Made by a program: the position numbers and the translations under genes. The notes beneath the pieces were generated by a model, which was not told the DNA's origin, searched no databases, and saw only the letters and a list, made by a program, of their open reading frames with translations. Of a stretch of DNA of 64,000 nt, positions 42,094-51,731 are shown one piece after another. Origin of the DNA: CAZWDL01 sp964632995 (GTDB lineage Bacteria > Bacteroidota > Bacteroidia > Chitinophagales > Saprospiraceae); assembly GCA_964632995.1 (NCBI GenBank), contig CAZWDL010000001.1, positions 1 to 64,000 on the forward strand. Direction: 5' to 3'. Within the stretch, counting starts at the first letter, position 1. Each line of letters opens with the position of its first letter.

Positions 42094-43293
42094 TTAGTTT
42101 TGAAAATCCTGGGCGGTAATATCGGGTTCCTCGGCAACCGAGTCCACCTCTTTGAAAGTAACCTTTAATTGATAGCGCTGGTCAAGTGATTTGACCAGTG
42201 GGGTAAACATGGTGTTCATAAGTTCTACCGCCTGTTTCCGGGCGTTTTCCCTGATATCGCTCTCTAGTGCTTCGCGCCGGAATTCATGCCGCAAAGCGTT
42301 GAAGGCTTTATTGATATCGGCGTCCTTTACTTCCCGCAGCCAGCCGATGTCGAGTTTGTCGAACTTTGGGTATACCTCGTGAGAGAGGATAATGGGTTCG
42401 GGTAGGGTGATGGTGATAACATTACTCCTGGTGTTGAGCTCTATATTAAAAAACTGATCTAGTTTGAAGCCGACCTTTAAAATGCTGATTGCAGAAACTT
42501 CAATATCGGTAGAGGATACGGAAAATCCCCATATTTTTGTTTGTAGTGTTTTGTTCAGTCCTTTTTTGTCGCGTACTTCCATGGTGGCCAGTTCTGCGAT
42601 GACGCGTTCCACTTTTTCCTGCATTAGCCCTTTGGAGCGGCTGAAGTCGCGAATGGCGGCGCGTTCTTCCATGCGCTTGATGACGGGTTGCAGGGCTTCC
42701 GCCAAGGCGACGCCACAGGGGGTTTCCACATCCATGCCTTTGGCGTAAATACTGCCACCTTCTGTCTCCAGTACGGTGGTAAAGATATGATTGACAAAAA
42801 AGCAGGTATATTTCGAAGCTACTTCCCGGAGCACAGCGGTAGCATTGGTGCTTTCATTTTCATACCAGGTTTGATAGAGGTTAGAGGTCGTATCTTTCAG
42901 GGCGGTGAAGTCCTGATAATAAAGGTTATGCAGGTAAGAATGATGTTTTTCGTATTCCTCGCGCACCTGTTCCTGCTGTGCTTCATTGAGTCCCATTCGA
43001 TTGGCGACATGATTGAGGATAGACAAGTTCAGATCGTAGACCAGCTCGTTGAATTCCCGGCGCTTTCGCTGAGGGTTAGACAGTATTTCCAGGGCGCGCT
43101 CCTCGTCGATATTAACCTGATAATCCGAAGGCAGGTAATTAATTTGCATCTCCTTGGGTACGGTCGTGTACCGTCCTCCCTGAGTGGAATAATATTTGTA
43201 TAAAATGATCCCCCCCAGGCTGAGTAAAAGTATGAAGAGTATCAGTCGGCCGATAACTAAATTCGGATTGGAAGGGGTAGGTTCTTTTGCCAT
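42094..43293 (-). CDS. DUF4230-family membrane-anchored protein
   Basis: 399 aa. One N-terminal transmembrane helix (LVIGRLILFILLLSLGGIILY, about residues 12-32) is followed by a long soluble part. A Bacteroidota-specific segment (about 50-190) precedes a DUF4230-like C-terminal region with VSAISILKVGFKLDQFFNIEL and NVITITLPEPIILSHE. A helical tail (ALESDIRENARKQAVELMN) and a final LKVTFKEVD strand complete it, as in the family. The function is unknown. It is divergent from folP with 142 bp between starts. Confidence 0.75.
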   Translation of the reverse strand: MAKEPTPSNPNLVIGRLILFILLLSLGGIILYKYYSTQGGRYTTVPKEMQINYLPSDYQVNIDEERALEILSNPQRKRREFNELVYDLNLSILNHVANRMGLNEAQQEQVREEYEKHHSYLHNLYYQDFTALKDTTSNLYQTWYENESTNATAVLREVASKYTCFFVNHIFTTVLETEGGSIYAKGMDVETPCGVALAEALQPVIKRMEERAAIRDFSRSKGLMQEKVERVIAELATMEVRDKKGLNKTLQTKIWGFSVSSTDIEVSAISILKVGFKLDQFFNIELNTRSNVITITLPEPIILSHEVYPKFDKLDIGWLREVKDADINKAFNALRHEFRREALESDIRENARKQAVELMNTMFTPLVKSLDQRYQLKVTFKEVDSVAEEPDITAQDFQN

Positions 43294-43353
43294 TGTAGTT
43301 GCTTTTTAATTTCTGCTTTGTTAACACCGGTCAGGGCCTTGCAGTTTCCGGGA

Positions 43354-43395
43354 AAGGAGGAGCAGCATAGAGGCCGTAAAATATACAACCTCCTT
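43354..43395. promoter_or_regulatory. Inverted repeat upstream of folP
   Basis: AAGGAGG (43354-43360) and CCTCCTT (43389-43395) lie in the gap between the DUF4230 gene and folP. The right arm sits at the -33 region of the folP promoter. Confidence 0.35.
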
Positions 43396-43413
43396 ACTCT
43401 GGCCTAAAATTAA

Positions 43414-43421
43414 TAACTTTG
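43414..43421 (+). promoter_or_regulatory. -7 promoter element for folP
   Basis: TAACTTTG matches TAnnTTTG exactly and lies only 15-21 bp before the two candidate ATG codons, so the transcript would have a very short leader (roughly 9-15 nt). Confidence 0.6.
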
Positions 43422-43435
43422 GCGCGGTTTAACAG

Positions 43436-44293
43436 ATGATTATGTTTAGTCCACATCGAACAATAAATTGCAAAGGCCGACTGTTAATGCTCGACCAACC
43501 CCGGGTTATGGGTATTCTCAATGTCACCCCCGATTCATTTTACGATGGAGGTTTTTACCAGGAGGAACGGAAGATCCTGGAACAGGTAGAACAGATGCTG
43601 GAAGAGGGGGCTTCCATCATTGATGTCGGAGGCATGTCAACGAGGCCCGGATCGGTCAGCATCGGTGAAGAAGAAGAACTCCGGCGCGTGATGCCGGTGG
43701 TGCAGACCCTTGCCCAACGGTTCCCGGAGGCGATACTTTCCATCGATACCGTTCACGCCAGGGTAGCCAGGGAGACGGTCGGGGCGGGTGCTCATATCAT
43801 CAACGATGTCTCCGCCGGAAAAATGGACGAAGCGATGTTTGATACAGTAGCCGACCTGGAAGTGCCTTATATTTTGATGCATATGCAGGGCAGACCCGAA
43901 ACCATGCAGAAAGAACCCACGTACAAAGAGGTGGCCGGCGATATTCTGGATTTCTTCATCGCATCAATCGGGCGGCTGAGGGAACTGGGGGTCAAGGACC
44001 TTATTCTGGATCCGGGATTCGGATTCGGTAAAAGCCTGGAACACAACTACAAGCTATTGAAAAATTTGCACTTGTTTCAGATATTGGATCTACCGGTCCT
44101 GGCGGGTATTTCCCGAAAGGGAATGATTCACCGCTTACTGAAGATTTCCCCTGCGGAGGCCCTCAATGCGACAACGGCTCTACATATGGTATGCCTGCAG
44201 CAGGGAGCCGCCATCATACGGGTGCACGATGTCAAAGAAGCCGTCGAGGTTATTAAGTGCTGGCAGCAACTGGAACAGGTAGACAACGAGTAA
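43436..44293 (+). CDS. folP: Dihydropteroate synthase
   Basis: 285 aa. FolP joins 4-aminobenzoate to dihydropterin pyrophosphate in folate synthesis and is the sulfonamide target. Signatures are RVMGILNVTPDSFYDGG (about residues 23-39), DVGGMSTRPGS, LSIDTVHARVARE, HIINDVSAG, YILMHMQGRPETMQ, LILDPGFGFGKSLEHN and LAGISRKGMIHRLL, ending with RVHDVKEAVEV. An ATG six bases downstream (MFSPHRT) is an alternative start. The next gene begins 12 nt after its stop, so the two are surely cotranscribed. Confidence 0.97.
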   Translation: MIMFSPHRTINCKGRLLMLDQPRVMGILNVTPDSFYDGGFYQEERKILEQVEQMLEEGASIIDVGGMSTRPGSVSIGEEEELRRVMPVVQTLAQRFPEAILSIDTVHARVARETVGAGAHIINDVSAGKMDEAMFDTVADLEVPYILMHMQGRPETMQKEPTYKEVAGDILDFFIASIGRLRELGVKDLILDPGFGFGKSLEHNYKLLKNLHLFQILDLPVLAGISRKGMIHRLLKISPAEALNATTALHMVCLQQGAAIIRVHDVKEAVEVIKCWQQLEQVDNE

Positions 44294-44305
44294 AAAAGAT
44301 CATTT

Positions 44306-45706
44306 TTGGCTGTACTTTCCGAAAATAACATCAAACGTATCGCGCTGAGTTTCTTAAAAGCGCATTACCGGTACCGCCCCCGGATCGGGCAGAGTGAGCT
44401 GCAACTCAATATGCGGGCTGAGGGCGGAATCATTATTGATGGGATGATCAGCTACCAGGAAACTGAAGGAAAACGGTTTCTGGCAACAGTAGAGGCAACT
44501 TCCTACATGACAAGGGACGAGGTGGGCTACAGGATTCAGCGCCGTTTGTTGTTCTGGGATGGGGTTGCGGTAGGAAGTATACTGACGCTTATCCTTTTTG
44601 CAGTGGCACACCAACAGGACTGGATCGAGGTTTACGAGAGGGGGTGGGGCGTTTGGGCTGTTATTGCCTTGATTGCCCTATTGCTGGGGGGGATGTTGTA
44701 TGCTGCCCTGTTTTGGGGGTTGCGGCGATACCGGTATATTTACGCAGTCGAGCAGTTTAAAAAATACGCTGCCGATGAGCAATGGATCGCCATTGGAGCC
44801 GATGTGTTCCCCAGCAAGGAAGATCGCTATTTCCGGGAATTGCGGGAGCAATGTATTTACAATGGTTTCGGAATGATCGTCGTTGATGAAAAGCTGCGTC
44901 CCCATCTTCATATCACACCCTCCCGGGTAGATCTTTTCAATCAGGACAGAAAACGGCTGGAATTGTTTTCCCTGGAAGAGTTTACCCGCAGACTGGAACG
45001 CCGCCTGAAGGAAGAGCACGAAGGTAAAAGGCTGCGTTGGGTGCCCCGCTGGATTGCAAGCGGCGGGAAACAGGGACAGAAGCTACTGCGGCACCGCAAA
45101 TCCTATGTGAAGCAGATCGGTGTAGCCGTTTTCTCCGCCCTGTTGTTGGTCAATATCTTTTACCGGGAAATGCAGGAGCGACCGGAAGCTTATGTCAATG
45201 AAGAAGCCTACACGGAAAGGATGGAAAAAAGAAAAAAAAGTACGGAGCTGGAACCCCCCGGATACCTGATCGATTCTTCCTTCCTGCAGCCTTTTCAGGA
45301 GAACGTGCGGCCTTACCTGGAAATTAAAGAAAAATCTCTGCCGCCGGGTGTCGGGCCTTTGGAACGCCGTCCGGGCCTGATTATTTACGAACCGGGAGCC
45401 GGTTTTTTTGACTACGATTGTGAGCGTTTGTACAGTGGGGATGCCGTCAGATATGTGATTGCGGTGGAAATCTTTGACACGGAAGCCTCGGTGCGGCAAC
45501 TCATTCAGCAATTTAAGGAGCGTGGGCTGGAGGCCATGGGACTTTGGTTGGGCTGTTTTTCGACCCTCGAGGACGATTATGTGTTATTTTTGCAGCAATT
45601 GTACGGGGCCCGCAGCGAAGCGGAAAGAGACCTGCCCGGTTTACAAGATCGCATTGACCGGGAAGGAATGTCGGCCAAACTGGAGATCCTCTCCCTAAGA
45701 AAATAA
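44306..45706 (+). CDS. Membrane protein of unknown function with SPOR-like C-terminus
   Basis: 466 aa, from a TTG start 12 nt after folP; no ATG is near. An N-terminal domain (about residues 1-75) has IIIDGMISYQ and FLATVEATS, a spacing that recalls PD-(D/E)XK nuclease folds, though the catalytic Lys is missing. Two transmembrane helices follow (about 82-103 and 113-140). A charged cytoplasmic region leads to a third helix (IGVAVFSALLLVNIFY, about 273-288). The C-terminal 85 residues (YVIAVEIFDTEASVRQLIQQFKERG in part, AMGLWLGCFSTLEDDYVLF) resemble a SPOR-like fold. No family is recognised with confidence. The YheT-type gene follows 10 bp downstream. Confidence 0.7.
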   Translation: MAVLSENNIKRIALSFLKAHYRYRPRIGQSELQLNMRAEGGIIIDGMISYQETEGKRFLATVEATSYMTRDEVGYRIQRRLLFWDGVAVGSILTLILFAVAHQQDWIEVYERGWGVWAVIALIALLLGGMLYAALFWGLRRYRYIYAVEQFKKYAADEQWIAIGADVFPSKEDRYFRELREQCIYNGFGMIVVDEKLRPHLHITPSRVDLFNQDRKRLELFSLEEFTRRLERRLKEEHEGKRLRWVPRWIASGGKQGQKLLRHRKSYVKQIGVAVFSALLLVNIFYREMQERPEAYVNEEAYTERMEKRKKSTELEPPGYLIDSSFLQPFQENVRPYLEIKEKSLPPGVGPLERRPGLIIYEPGAGFFDYDCERLYSGDAVRYVIAVEIFDTEASVRQLIQQFKERGLEAMGLWLGCFSTLEDDYVLFLQQLYGARSEAERDLPGLQDRIDREGMSAKLEILSLRK

Positions 45707-45716
45707 TGGTATTTAT

Positions 45717-46679
45717 ATGCCCGTAATTGATCATTCTGAGTACAAAGCCCGGGGAATTTTTCGCAATCCGCACGTCAACACAATTTATTCCGCCCTTTTC
45801 CGGAAAGTGGAAGGCGTTCATTACCACCGGCAGCGCCTGGCTACTCCCGACGGGGATTTTCTCGACCTCGACTGGTCCGAGGTTGGCAGCGAGCATCTCC
45901 TCATTGCATTACACGGTCTGGAAGGATCGGCTGACCGGCCTTATCTGAAGGGAATGATCCGCTATTTTAACCGGCAGGGATGGGATGCACTAGGACTCAA
46001 TTTCCGCAGTTGCAGTGGAGAGATGAACCGGGCGCTGCGTTCTTACCACATGGGAGAAACCACTGACCTGGACTTTCTGGTCCGGTGGGTGGCAGAACAA
46101 GGAAAATACAGTCGTATCGCTCTTGTCGGCTTCAGTCTGGGAGGAAATGTCATTTTGAAATACCTCGGCGAGCAGGGCGGGCAGGTCTCTGAACTACTGA
46201 GAGCGGCAGTCGCTTTTTCGGTTCCCTGTCATATTGCTTCGGCCAATTCTGAGATCGATCGCTGGCACAATCGCTTGTACTTATACCGGTTTTTGTCTTC
46301 ACTGAACACCAAGATGAAAGAAAAAGCCAGACGTTATCCGGAAGCCGTATCTATGGCGCATCCCATGCCGAAGACCTTCAGTGTCTTCGATGATCGCTAT
46401 ACTGCCCCCCTGCATGGCTTTGAGGGAGCGCAGCATTACTGGGAGTCGTCCAGTAGCTTGTATTACCTGCCCGGTATCCGGGTGCCGGCACTTCTCGTGA
46501 ACGCGGCGGATGATACTTTTCTGAGTGAGCGGTGTTACCCGCAAGAGCTGGCTGCCGCACACCGGTGCCTTCACTTGGAAATACCCAGATGGGGTGGCCA
46601 TGTAGGATTTTATTCCCGGAACAATGGAATGGCCATCTGGTCGGAAAAAAGGGCATTTAATTTTATCTCCAGGTATTAG
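45717..46679 (+). CDS. YheT-type alpha/beta hydrolase
   Basis: 320 aa. An alpha/beta hydrolase of the YheT/UPF0017 group (esterase-like). The N-terminus has NPHVNTIYSALFR and LDLDWSE, then the strand LIALHGLEGSADRPYLKGM. The nucleophile elbow is GFSLGGNVILKYLGE (Ser of GFSLGG, about residue 141). The acid is in VNAADDTFLSE and the His in PRWGGHVGFYS. The segment LNFRSCSGEMNR is typical of the group. The physiological substrate is unknown. It is the third gene of the folP set. Confidence 0.9.
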   Translation: MPVIDHSEYKARGIFRNPHVNTIYSALFRKVEGVHYHRQRLATPDGDFLDLDWSEVGSEHLLIALHGLEGSADRPYLKGMIRYFNRQGWDALGLNFRSCSGEMNRALRSYHMGETTDLDFLVRWVAEQGKYSRIALVGFSLGGNVILKYLGEQGGQVSELLRAAVAFSVPCHIASANSEIDRWHNRLYLYRFLSSLNTKMKEKARRYPEAVSMAHPMPKTFSVFDDRYTAPLHGFEGAQHYWESSSSLYYLPGIRVPALLVNAADDTFLSERCYPQELAAAHRCLHLEIPRWGGHVGFYSRNNGMAIWSEKRAFNFISRY

Positions 46680-46795
46680 TGCACCGGATTTGATTTAAAA
46701 TGACGTTAAAAGTACCTGGGAATAGATATTTTTAACGCTATTTTGGTTTTACTAGTAGCAACAAGTCTATTAAAGCACAAGGCTATCCTAAAGGG

Positions 46796-49700
46796 ATGAA
46801 CGAGGATCAAAGAGAAAAAACACAAGAAGGAGCTTCGGAATCGGAAAAGAGACACCTCTTTTCCAGAATACTGCGATGGTTGCAAAAAGCCTTGCTTTAT
46901 TCGATTGTTCTCCTGCTTGCTCTTGTACTGATCCTGCAAATCCCTCCCGTTCAAAACTGGGTGGTCAAAAAAGTAGCCGCTTCTCTTTCCAGCACACTGA
47001 ATACCACTGTTTCCCTGGATTATATCAGTTTGACTTTCTTTGATGAATTTACCCTGCGCGGGTTCTACGTCGAAGATCATACCGGGGATACGCTGCTTTA
47101 CAGCCGCAACCTGGAAGCGGATATCAGTCTTAACCCCATCGCTTTTCTACGCAAGGGGCTGGAAGTGGAAGCAATCGGTTTGTACGGAGCCCGGCTGAAC
47201 ATTCGACGGGGAGAGGAGGAACGCGTAGACAACCTGCAGCGCATTTTGCAGCGCCTTTTCCCTCCCGACACGGCACAGCGAGCGCGCAAACCCTTTCACT
47301 TAAGGCTGGGGGCTGTGCAGCTCTCAGATGTGATTTTTGATAAAAAAGATGAGGTCAATGGCAGTCATCTCCGCATTGAAGCAGAGAAGGGAAACATTCA
47401 GCTGAACGAATTGAATATACCGGAAAAACTAATCGATATCGCTTCCGTTCGCCTGGACCGTTCTTCTGTTTTGGTGGAAAATTTCAAAGGCAAGCCTTTA
47501 CCTAAAGTAATCTCTACAGCCGTACACAGCCGGGATACCAGTGTAAGAACCGAAGATTCCAGCTCTCTGCGCTTGCTCATCGGAGAATTTCAATTTAATG
47601 AGGGCGCCTTCCAACTCGATAACTTTCGCAAATCACCGGAAAAACAAACCCCGCAGGAAGTCCTGGATTATGATCATCTTCAGGTTTTTGACATCAATAT
47701 CGATATTCAGGATTTTTCCATGCAGGACCTGGTCTTCCGCGGCCGGGTAAATCAGATCGACTTTTTCGACAGCAGTGGTTTTATACTCAACAAGCTCGCC
47801 GCTCGCCAGGCAGTAGTTTCTTCCGAAGGCGTTGAACTCCTGGGGCTGGATCTGATTACGCCGAAAAGTCACTTGGGGGACACCCTGGTGTTTAAATATC
47901 GTGAATACGCTGACTTCAAGGCATTCCCGGACGAGGTCCGACTGGATCTTCGTCTCAATAATGCGGCCATAGCCATTAGCGATATTATCGTTTTCGCTCC
48001 AAAACTTGAAAGCAATGCCTTTTTCCGGAGCAATCAGTCCGAAGTGTTGCGTATCGACGGGCGCATCAGCGGCCGGATCAATAACCTGCGCGGCCGGGAT
48101 CTCAATATCGAATTTGCCGACGGATCGCGATTGGCCGGTAACTTCAGCTCCCGCAACCTCACTGTCCGGAATGAAGAAATTCTCAACCTGCGGTTAGAGC
48201 GTTTCAAAACGCGTATCAGTACCTTGCGCCAGCTGATTCCGAAATTCAACCCGCCAGAGAATTTCAACAAGCTTGGAACTATTGACTTCAGTGGCTACTT
48301 CGACGGATTTTTCGTCGACTTTGTTGCTTACGGGGATCTGAGAACAGACCTGGGACGCGCTGAGCTGGATATGCGCATGAACCTCAAACAGGGAAAGGAA
48401 CGCGCCAATTACTCGGGTAACCTCACCTTGCATGATTTCGAACTGGGCAAATGGACCGGCAACCCTAATTTCGGCAAAGTGACCTTTACCTCGGAAGTGA
48501 TCAACGGCAGCGGCCTCACCGGAGAAACCGTCAATGCCATCCTGATCGCCAATATCGAACAATTCAACTTCAAAGGCTACGAGTACAAAAATGCCTTCCT
48601 GGAAGGAGACCTGCGCTGGAATCGCTTCAACGGCGCTTTTACCATCGGTGACGAGAATATTGACTTCGGCTTCCGCGGGGAAATCAACCTGAGTGGTGGC
48701 GTTCCGACTTATGAGTTCAGCGCCTCCATTAATAAGATCGACCTTAAAGATCTCAACCTGGCGGAAAAAGACCTTATTCTTAGTGGCGATATCACCCTGG
48801 ACCTCCGCAATAGTACCCTGGCCGACCTCGAAGGCCAGGCCAGAGTCACCCGTTTTAGTATACTCCACAATCAGAAACAGCGTTACGAAGCCGACTCCAT
48901 TGTGCTTTCTTCCCGCTTCCTGGATAGCCTGGGTAATAAGGAATTCACCATTCGATCGGATGTAATGAGAGCCGATCTTGACGGCCGCTTCGATATTCAA
49001 CAGGTGCCGGAGGCGCTCATCCGTTATTTCCACCGCAACTTTCCCGAATTTTCTTACCACCTGGGATTGCGGCCCTCTGATAAAGAAATACCGCCCTATG
49101 CCTTTAATTACGATATCGAAATTATCGACTCAAAAGGCATCAACCGGGTTTTCAATGAAGAATTGGGGCAGATTGAAGCAACCCGGCTGCAGGGCTACTA
49201 TAACAGCGGGCGGGATTCCCTGGTCGCCGACCTGGAAATTCCCCGGCTGAGCATAGGTAACCTGGCCTTTGAGGACATCGTCGTGCTGCTCGACGGACAG
49301 GGTAGCCAGGGAGATCTCGACCTGGGCATAGACTCTACCACCATCAACGGCGAAACCGGGTTTTCACCCATCGCGCTGGTCAGTATTCTCAACCGCGATA
49401 CGCTCAACTTCGGGATTACCTATTCCTCTGACAACCCTTATTTGGAAAATCTGTATCTGGACGGATCTCTGCTCGTACTGGATTCCAATTATATGCAGGT
49501 GGAATTCGATCAGTCCCGACTGGTTATTCTCCAGTCACTGTGGAATATCAATGCGCGCAACTATATCCGCTTCGGCAACAATGAAATAGAAACCCAAAAT
49601 TTTCAACTGGTAAAGGGGGATCAGCGTATCGCCCTGGAGAGCGTGGGAAATAAAGGCTTAAAACTATCGCTGAACAACCTCGACTTCGGTTATATCGATG

Positions 49701-51703
49701 AGGTCTGGGATTACGATCCGCTCGATTTTGCCGGACAATACGATATGTATGCCCTGGTTCGAAATGTCTTTGACATGCAGAACATTAGCCTGACGGCTGT
49801 TTCCGATACTTTGTTCGTCAACAATGATGATTGGGGACGTTTCCGGCTCGATGCGCTGGCGGAAGACTTGCAAACGCCTTTCTCCACCTACCTGTCGATC
49901 ACCCGGGATACTGCCCAGCTGATTGCAGAAGGAACATTTAACCCCAAACGCCCGGAGGAAGAAGACGCTCCACTGGAAAAACAGGCCAATTACTTTGATT
50001 TCAACCTCGATATTTCGGGTTTCCCCACTGCTATTTCCGAATATTTTATCGGGGAAACTGTTTCTAACACGATTGGGTACTTCAATGCTGATCTCCGGCT
50101 TTTCGGATTGCCCCGAGAACCCAATATCGAAGGTAATATCAGGGCTTACGACGGAGGGGTGACCATTGAATACCTGCAAACCCGCTACACTTTTGACGTT
50201 TCAAATATCGCTGTCGACAATCATCTGTTTGATGCAACAGGAACTGTGTTGTCTGATAAAAACGGCAATACGGCTATGGTGCACGGGGGCGTACGCCACA
50301 ATCACCTGCAGGACCTGGGGTTTTCCGCCCGATTGAGTACCGACAGGTTTCTTGCTATCGATACCAAAAAAGGCGGGGATAACTCCTTTTACGGCCATGC
50401 CCTGGGACAGGGAGAGATCTGGTTCAGCGGAAGCTTCAAACAGCCCGATATTTATATCAACGCCACGGTGGGTGATAGTACCGAACTCGTCATCCCGGTG
50501 AGCCCCGAAGCGGAAGCTTCGGAACTGAGCTTCATTCGCTTTGTAGAAAAAAATCGCCCTCAATCGAAGCCCGAAAGCGTCAACGCCCGCGAGCTGCGCG
50601 GCGTCTCTTTGGAGATGGATCTGAGAATTGAGGAGGAAGCTGTTGTCAAAATTGTTTTCGACGAGCAGGCGGGCGATGTCATTGAGGGCTCCGGCCGCGG
50701 CAATATCCGCATTATTGTGCCCCGCAGTGAGGACGAGTTTCAAATGTATGGCGACTATGCCATTGAACGGGGGGATTATCTCTTTACCCTCTACAATGTG
50801 GTGAACAAGAATTTCCGCATTCGCAAAGGCGGAACCATTCGCTGGTCGGGCGATCCTTTCGGAGCCAACATCAACCTGACCGCTGAATATAAAGGACTCA
50901 ATGCATCGGTAGCCAATTTCATTCCGGAATACCTGGTCAACGCCAATCCCGGCCTTAGAAGCGAAGCCGGTAATCCAACCGATGTCAATCTAACCATGAA
51001 TCTCCGCGGTGAACTGCTGCAGCCCATCATCAATTTTGACATCAACTTCCCCGAGCTCCGGGGCGCCTTGCAAAATTATACAGACAGCAAACTGCGGCTG
51101 CTCAAGCAGGATCAAAATGAACTGAACAAACAGGTATTCGGTCTGATCGTTGCCGGGCAGTTCATTCCTTCCGATATCAATACTTTCTCGGGTAGTGGGA
51201 TCATTTACAATACGGTGAGTGAATTTGTCTCCAATCAGCTTTCCCTGCTGCTGACGGAACTCTTTTCAGAATTTATCAAAGATGGCGATGTGCTCTCCGG
51301 CATCGATTTTGACATCGCCTACAACCAGTATCAACGTGTGGATCTGGGCGACGGGCAGGATATCAACCGCGGGGATGAACTGCAGGTGCGTCTTCGCCAG
51401 AACTTCTTCAACGACCGGCTCTCCATCCTGGTAGGCGGCAATATCGCCATCGGAAGTAATATTCCTACCGTGCCGGAAGCGACGGGCGCCTTCGTCGGTA
51501 ACGATTTGGTCATCGAATACGTGCTCAATAAAGACCGCTCCCTGAAATTGCGCGTCTATCAGCTACTAGAACCCGACATTGGCGGCGGCCGGCGCCTGGA
51601 AATCGGCACCGGGCTGAGTTTCCGAAAGGAGTTTGAATCCCTCGGCGACTTCCTCAACAGCCTTAAACGCGCTCTGGTGTTTACTGGGAAGGGGAATCAG
51701 TAG
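46796..51703 (+). CDS. tamB: TamB-like translocation and assembly module protein
   Basis: 1635 aa, among the longest genes in the window. An N-terminal signal-anchor helix (ALLYSIVLLLALVLILQIPPVQ, about residues 31-52) is followed by about 1500 residues of repeating beta strands, consistent with the hydrophobic-groove bridge of the AsmA/TamB lipid-transfer group. The C-terminal DUF490 (TamB) domain has FQMYGDYAIERGDYLFTLYN, FRIRKGGTIRWSGDPFGANI and NDLVIEYVLNKDRSLKLRVY (in parts). TamB spans the periplasm and aids phospholipid transport and outer-membrane protein assembly. No tamA-like barrel gene is adjacent. It is convergent with aroC. Confidence 0.93.
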   Translation: MNEDQREKTQEGASESEKRHLFSRILRWLQKALLYSIVLLLALVLILQIPPVQNWVVKKVAASLSSTLNTTVSLDYISLTFFDEFTLRGFYVEDHTGDTLLYSRNLEADISLNPIAFLRKGLEVEAIGLYGARLNIRRGEEERVDNLQRILQRLFPPDTAQRARKPFHLRLGAVQLSDVIFDKKDEVNGSHLRIEAEKGNIQLNELNIPEKLIDIASVRLDRSSVLVENFKGKPLPKVISTAVHSRDTSVRTEDSSSLRLLIGEFQFNEGAFQLDNFRKSPEKQTPQEVLDYDHLQVFDINIDIQDFSMQDLVFRGRVNQIDFFDSSGFILNKLAARQAVVSSEGVELLGLDLITPKSHLGDTLVFKYREYADFKAFPDEVRLDLRLNNAAIAISDIIVFAPKLESNAFFRSNQSEVLRIDGRISGRINNLRGRDLNIEFADGSRLAGNFSSRNLTVRNEEILNLRLERFKTRISTLRQLIPKFNPPENFNKLGTIDFSGYFDGFFVDFVAYGDLRTDLGRAELDMRMNLKQGKERANYSGNLTLHDFELGKWTGNPNFGKVTFTSEVINGSGLTGETVNAILIANIEQFNFKGYEYKNAFLEGDLRWNRFNGAFTIGDENIDFGFRGEINLSGGVPTYEFSASINKIDLKDLNLAEKDLILSGDITLDLRNSTLADLEGQARVTRFSILHNQKQRYEADSIVLSSRFLDSLGNKEFTIRSDVMRADLDGRFDIQQVPEALIRYFHRNFPEFSYHLGLRPSDKEIPPYAFNYDIEIIDSKGINRVFNEELGQIEATRLQGYYNSGRDSLVADLEIPRLSIGNLAFEDIVVLLDGQGSQGDLDLGIDSTTINGETGFSPIALVSILNRDTLNFGITYSSDNPYLENLYLDGSLLVLDSNYMQVEFDQSRLVILQSLWNINARNYIRFGNNEIETQNFQLVKGDQRIALESVGNKGLKLSLNNLDFGYIDEVWDYDPLDFAGQYDMYALVRNVFDMQNISLTAVSDTLFVNNDDWGRFRLDALAEDLQTPFSTYLSITRDTAQLIAEGTFNPKRPEEEDAPLEKQANYFDFNLDISGFPTAISEYFIGETVSNTIGYFNADLRLFGLPREPNIEGNIRAYDGGVTIEYLQTRYTFDVSNIAVDNHLFDATGTVLSDKNGNTAMVHGGVRHNHLQDLGFSARLSTDRFLAIDTKKGGDNSFYGHALGQGEIWFSGSFKQPDIYINATVGDSTELVIPVSPEAEASELSFIRFVEKNRPQSKPESVNARELRGVSLEMDLRIEEEAVVKIVFDEQAGDVIEGSGRGNIRIIVPRSEDEFQMYGDYAIERGDYLFTLYNVVNKNFRIRKGGTIRWSGDPFGANINLTAEYKGLNASVANFIPEYLVNANPGLRSEAGNPTDVNLTMNLRGELLQPIINFDINFPELRGALQNYTDSKLRLLKQDQNELNKQVFGLIVAGQFIPSDINTFSGSGIIYNTVSEFVSNQLSLLLTELFSEFIKDGDVLSGIDFDIAYNQYQRVDLGDGQDINRGDELQVRLRQNFFNDRLSILVGGNIAIGSNIPTVPEATGAFVGNDLVIEYVLNKDRSLKLRVYQLLEPDIGGGRRLEIGTGLSFRKEFESLGDFLNSLKRALVFTGKGNQ

Positions 51704-51731
51704 GCAGAGTCTACATAACGGACACGAAACT

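Noticed and set aside
46704..46737. CGTTAAAA/TTTTAACG inverted repeat after the YheT gene
   Set aside because: 8 bp, AT-rich and without a following T-run. It could be a weak terminator or chance, so it was not annotated.
48194..49060. Antisense frame of 288 codons inside tamB
   Set aside because: TamB is continuous and conserved in architecture over this region. The antisense product has no signals of its own.
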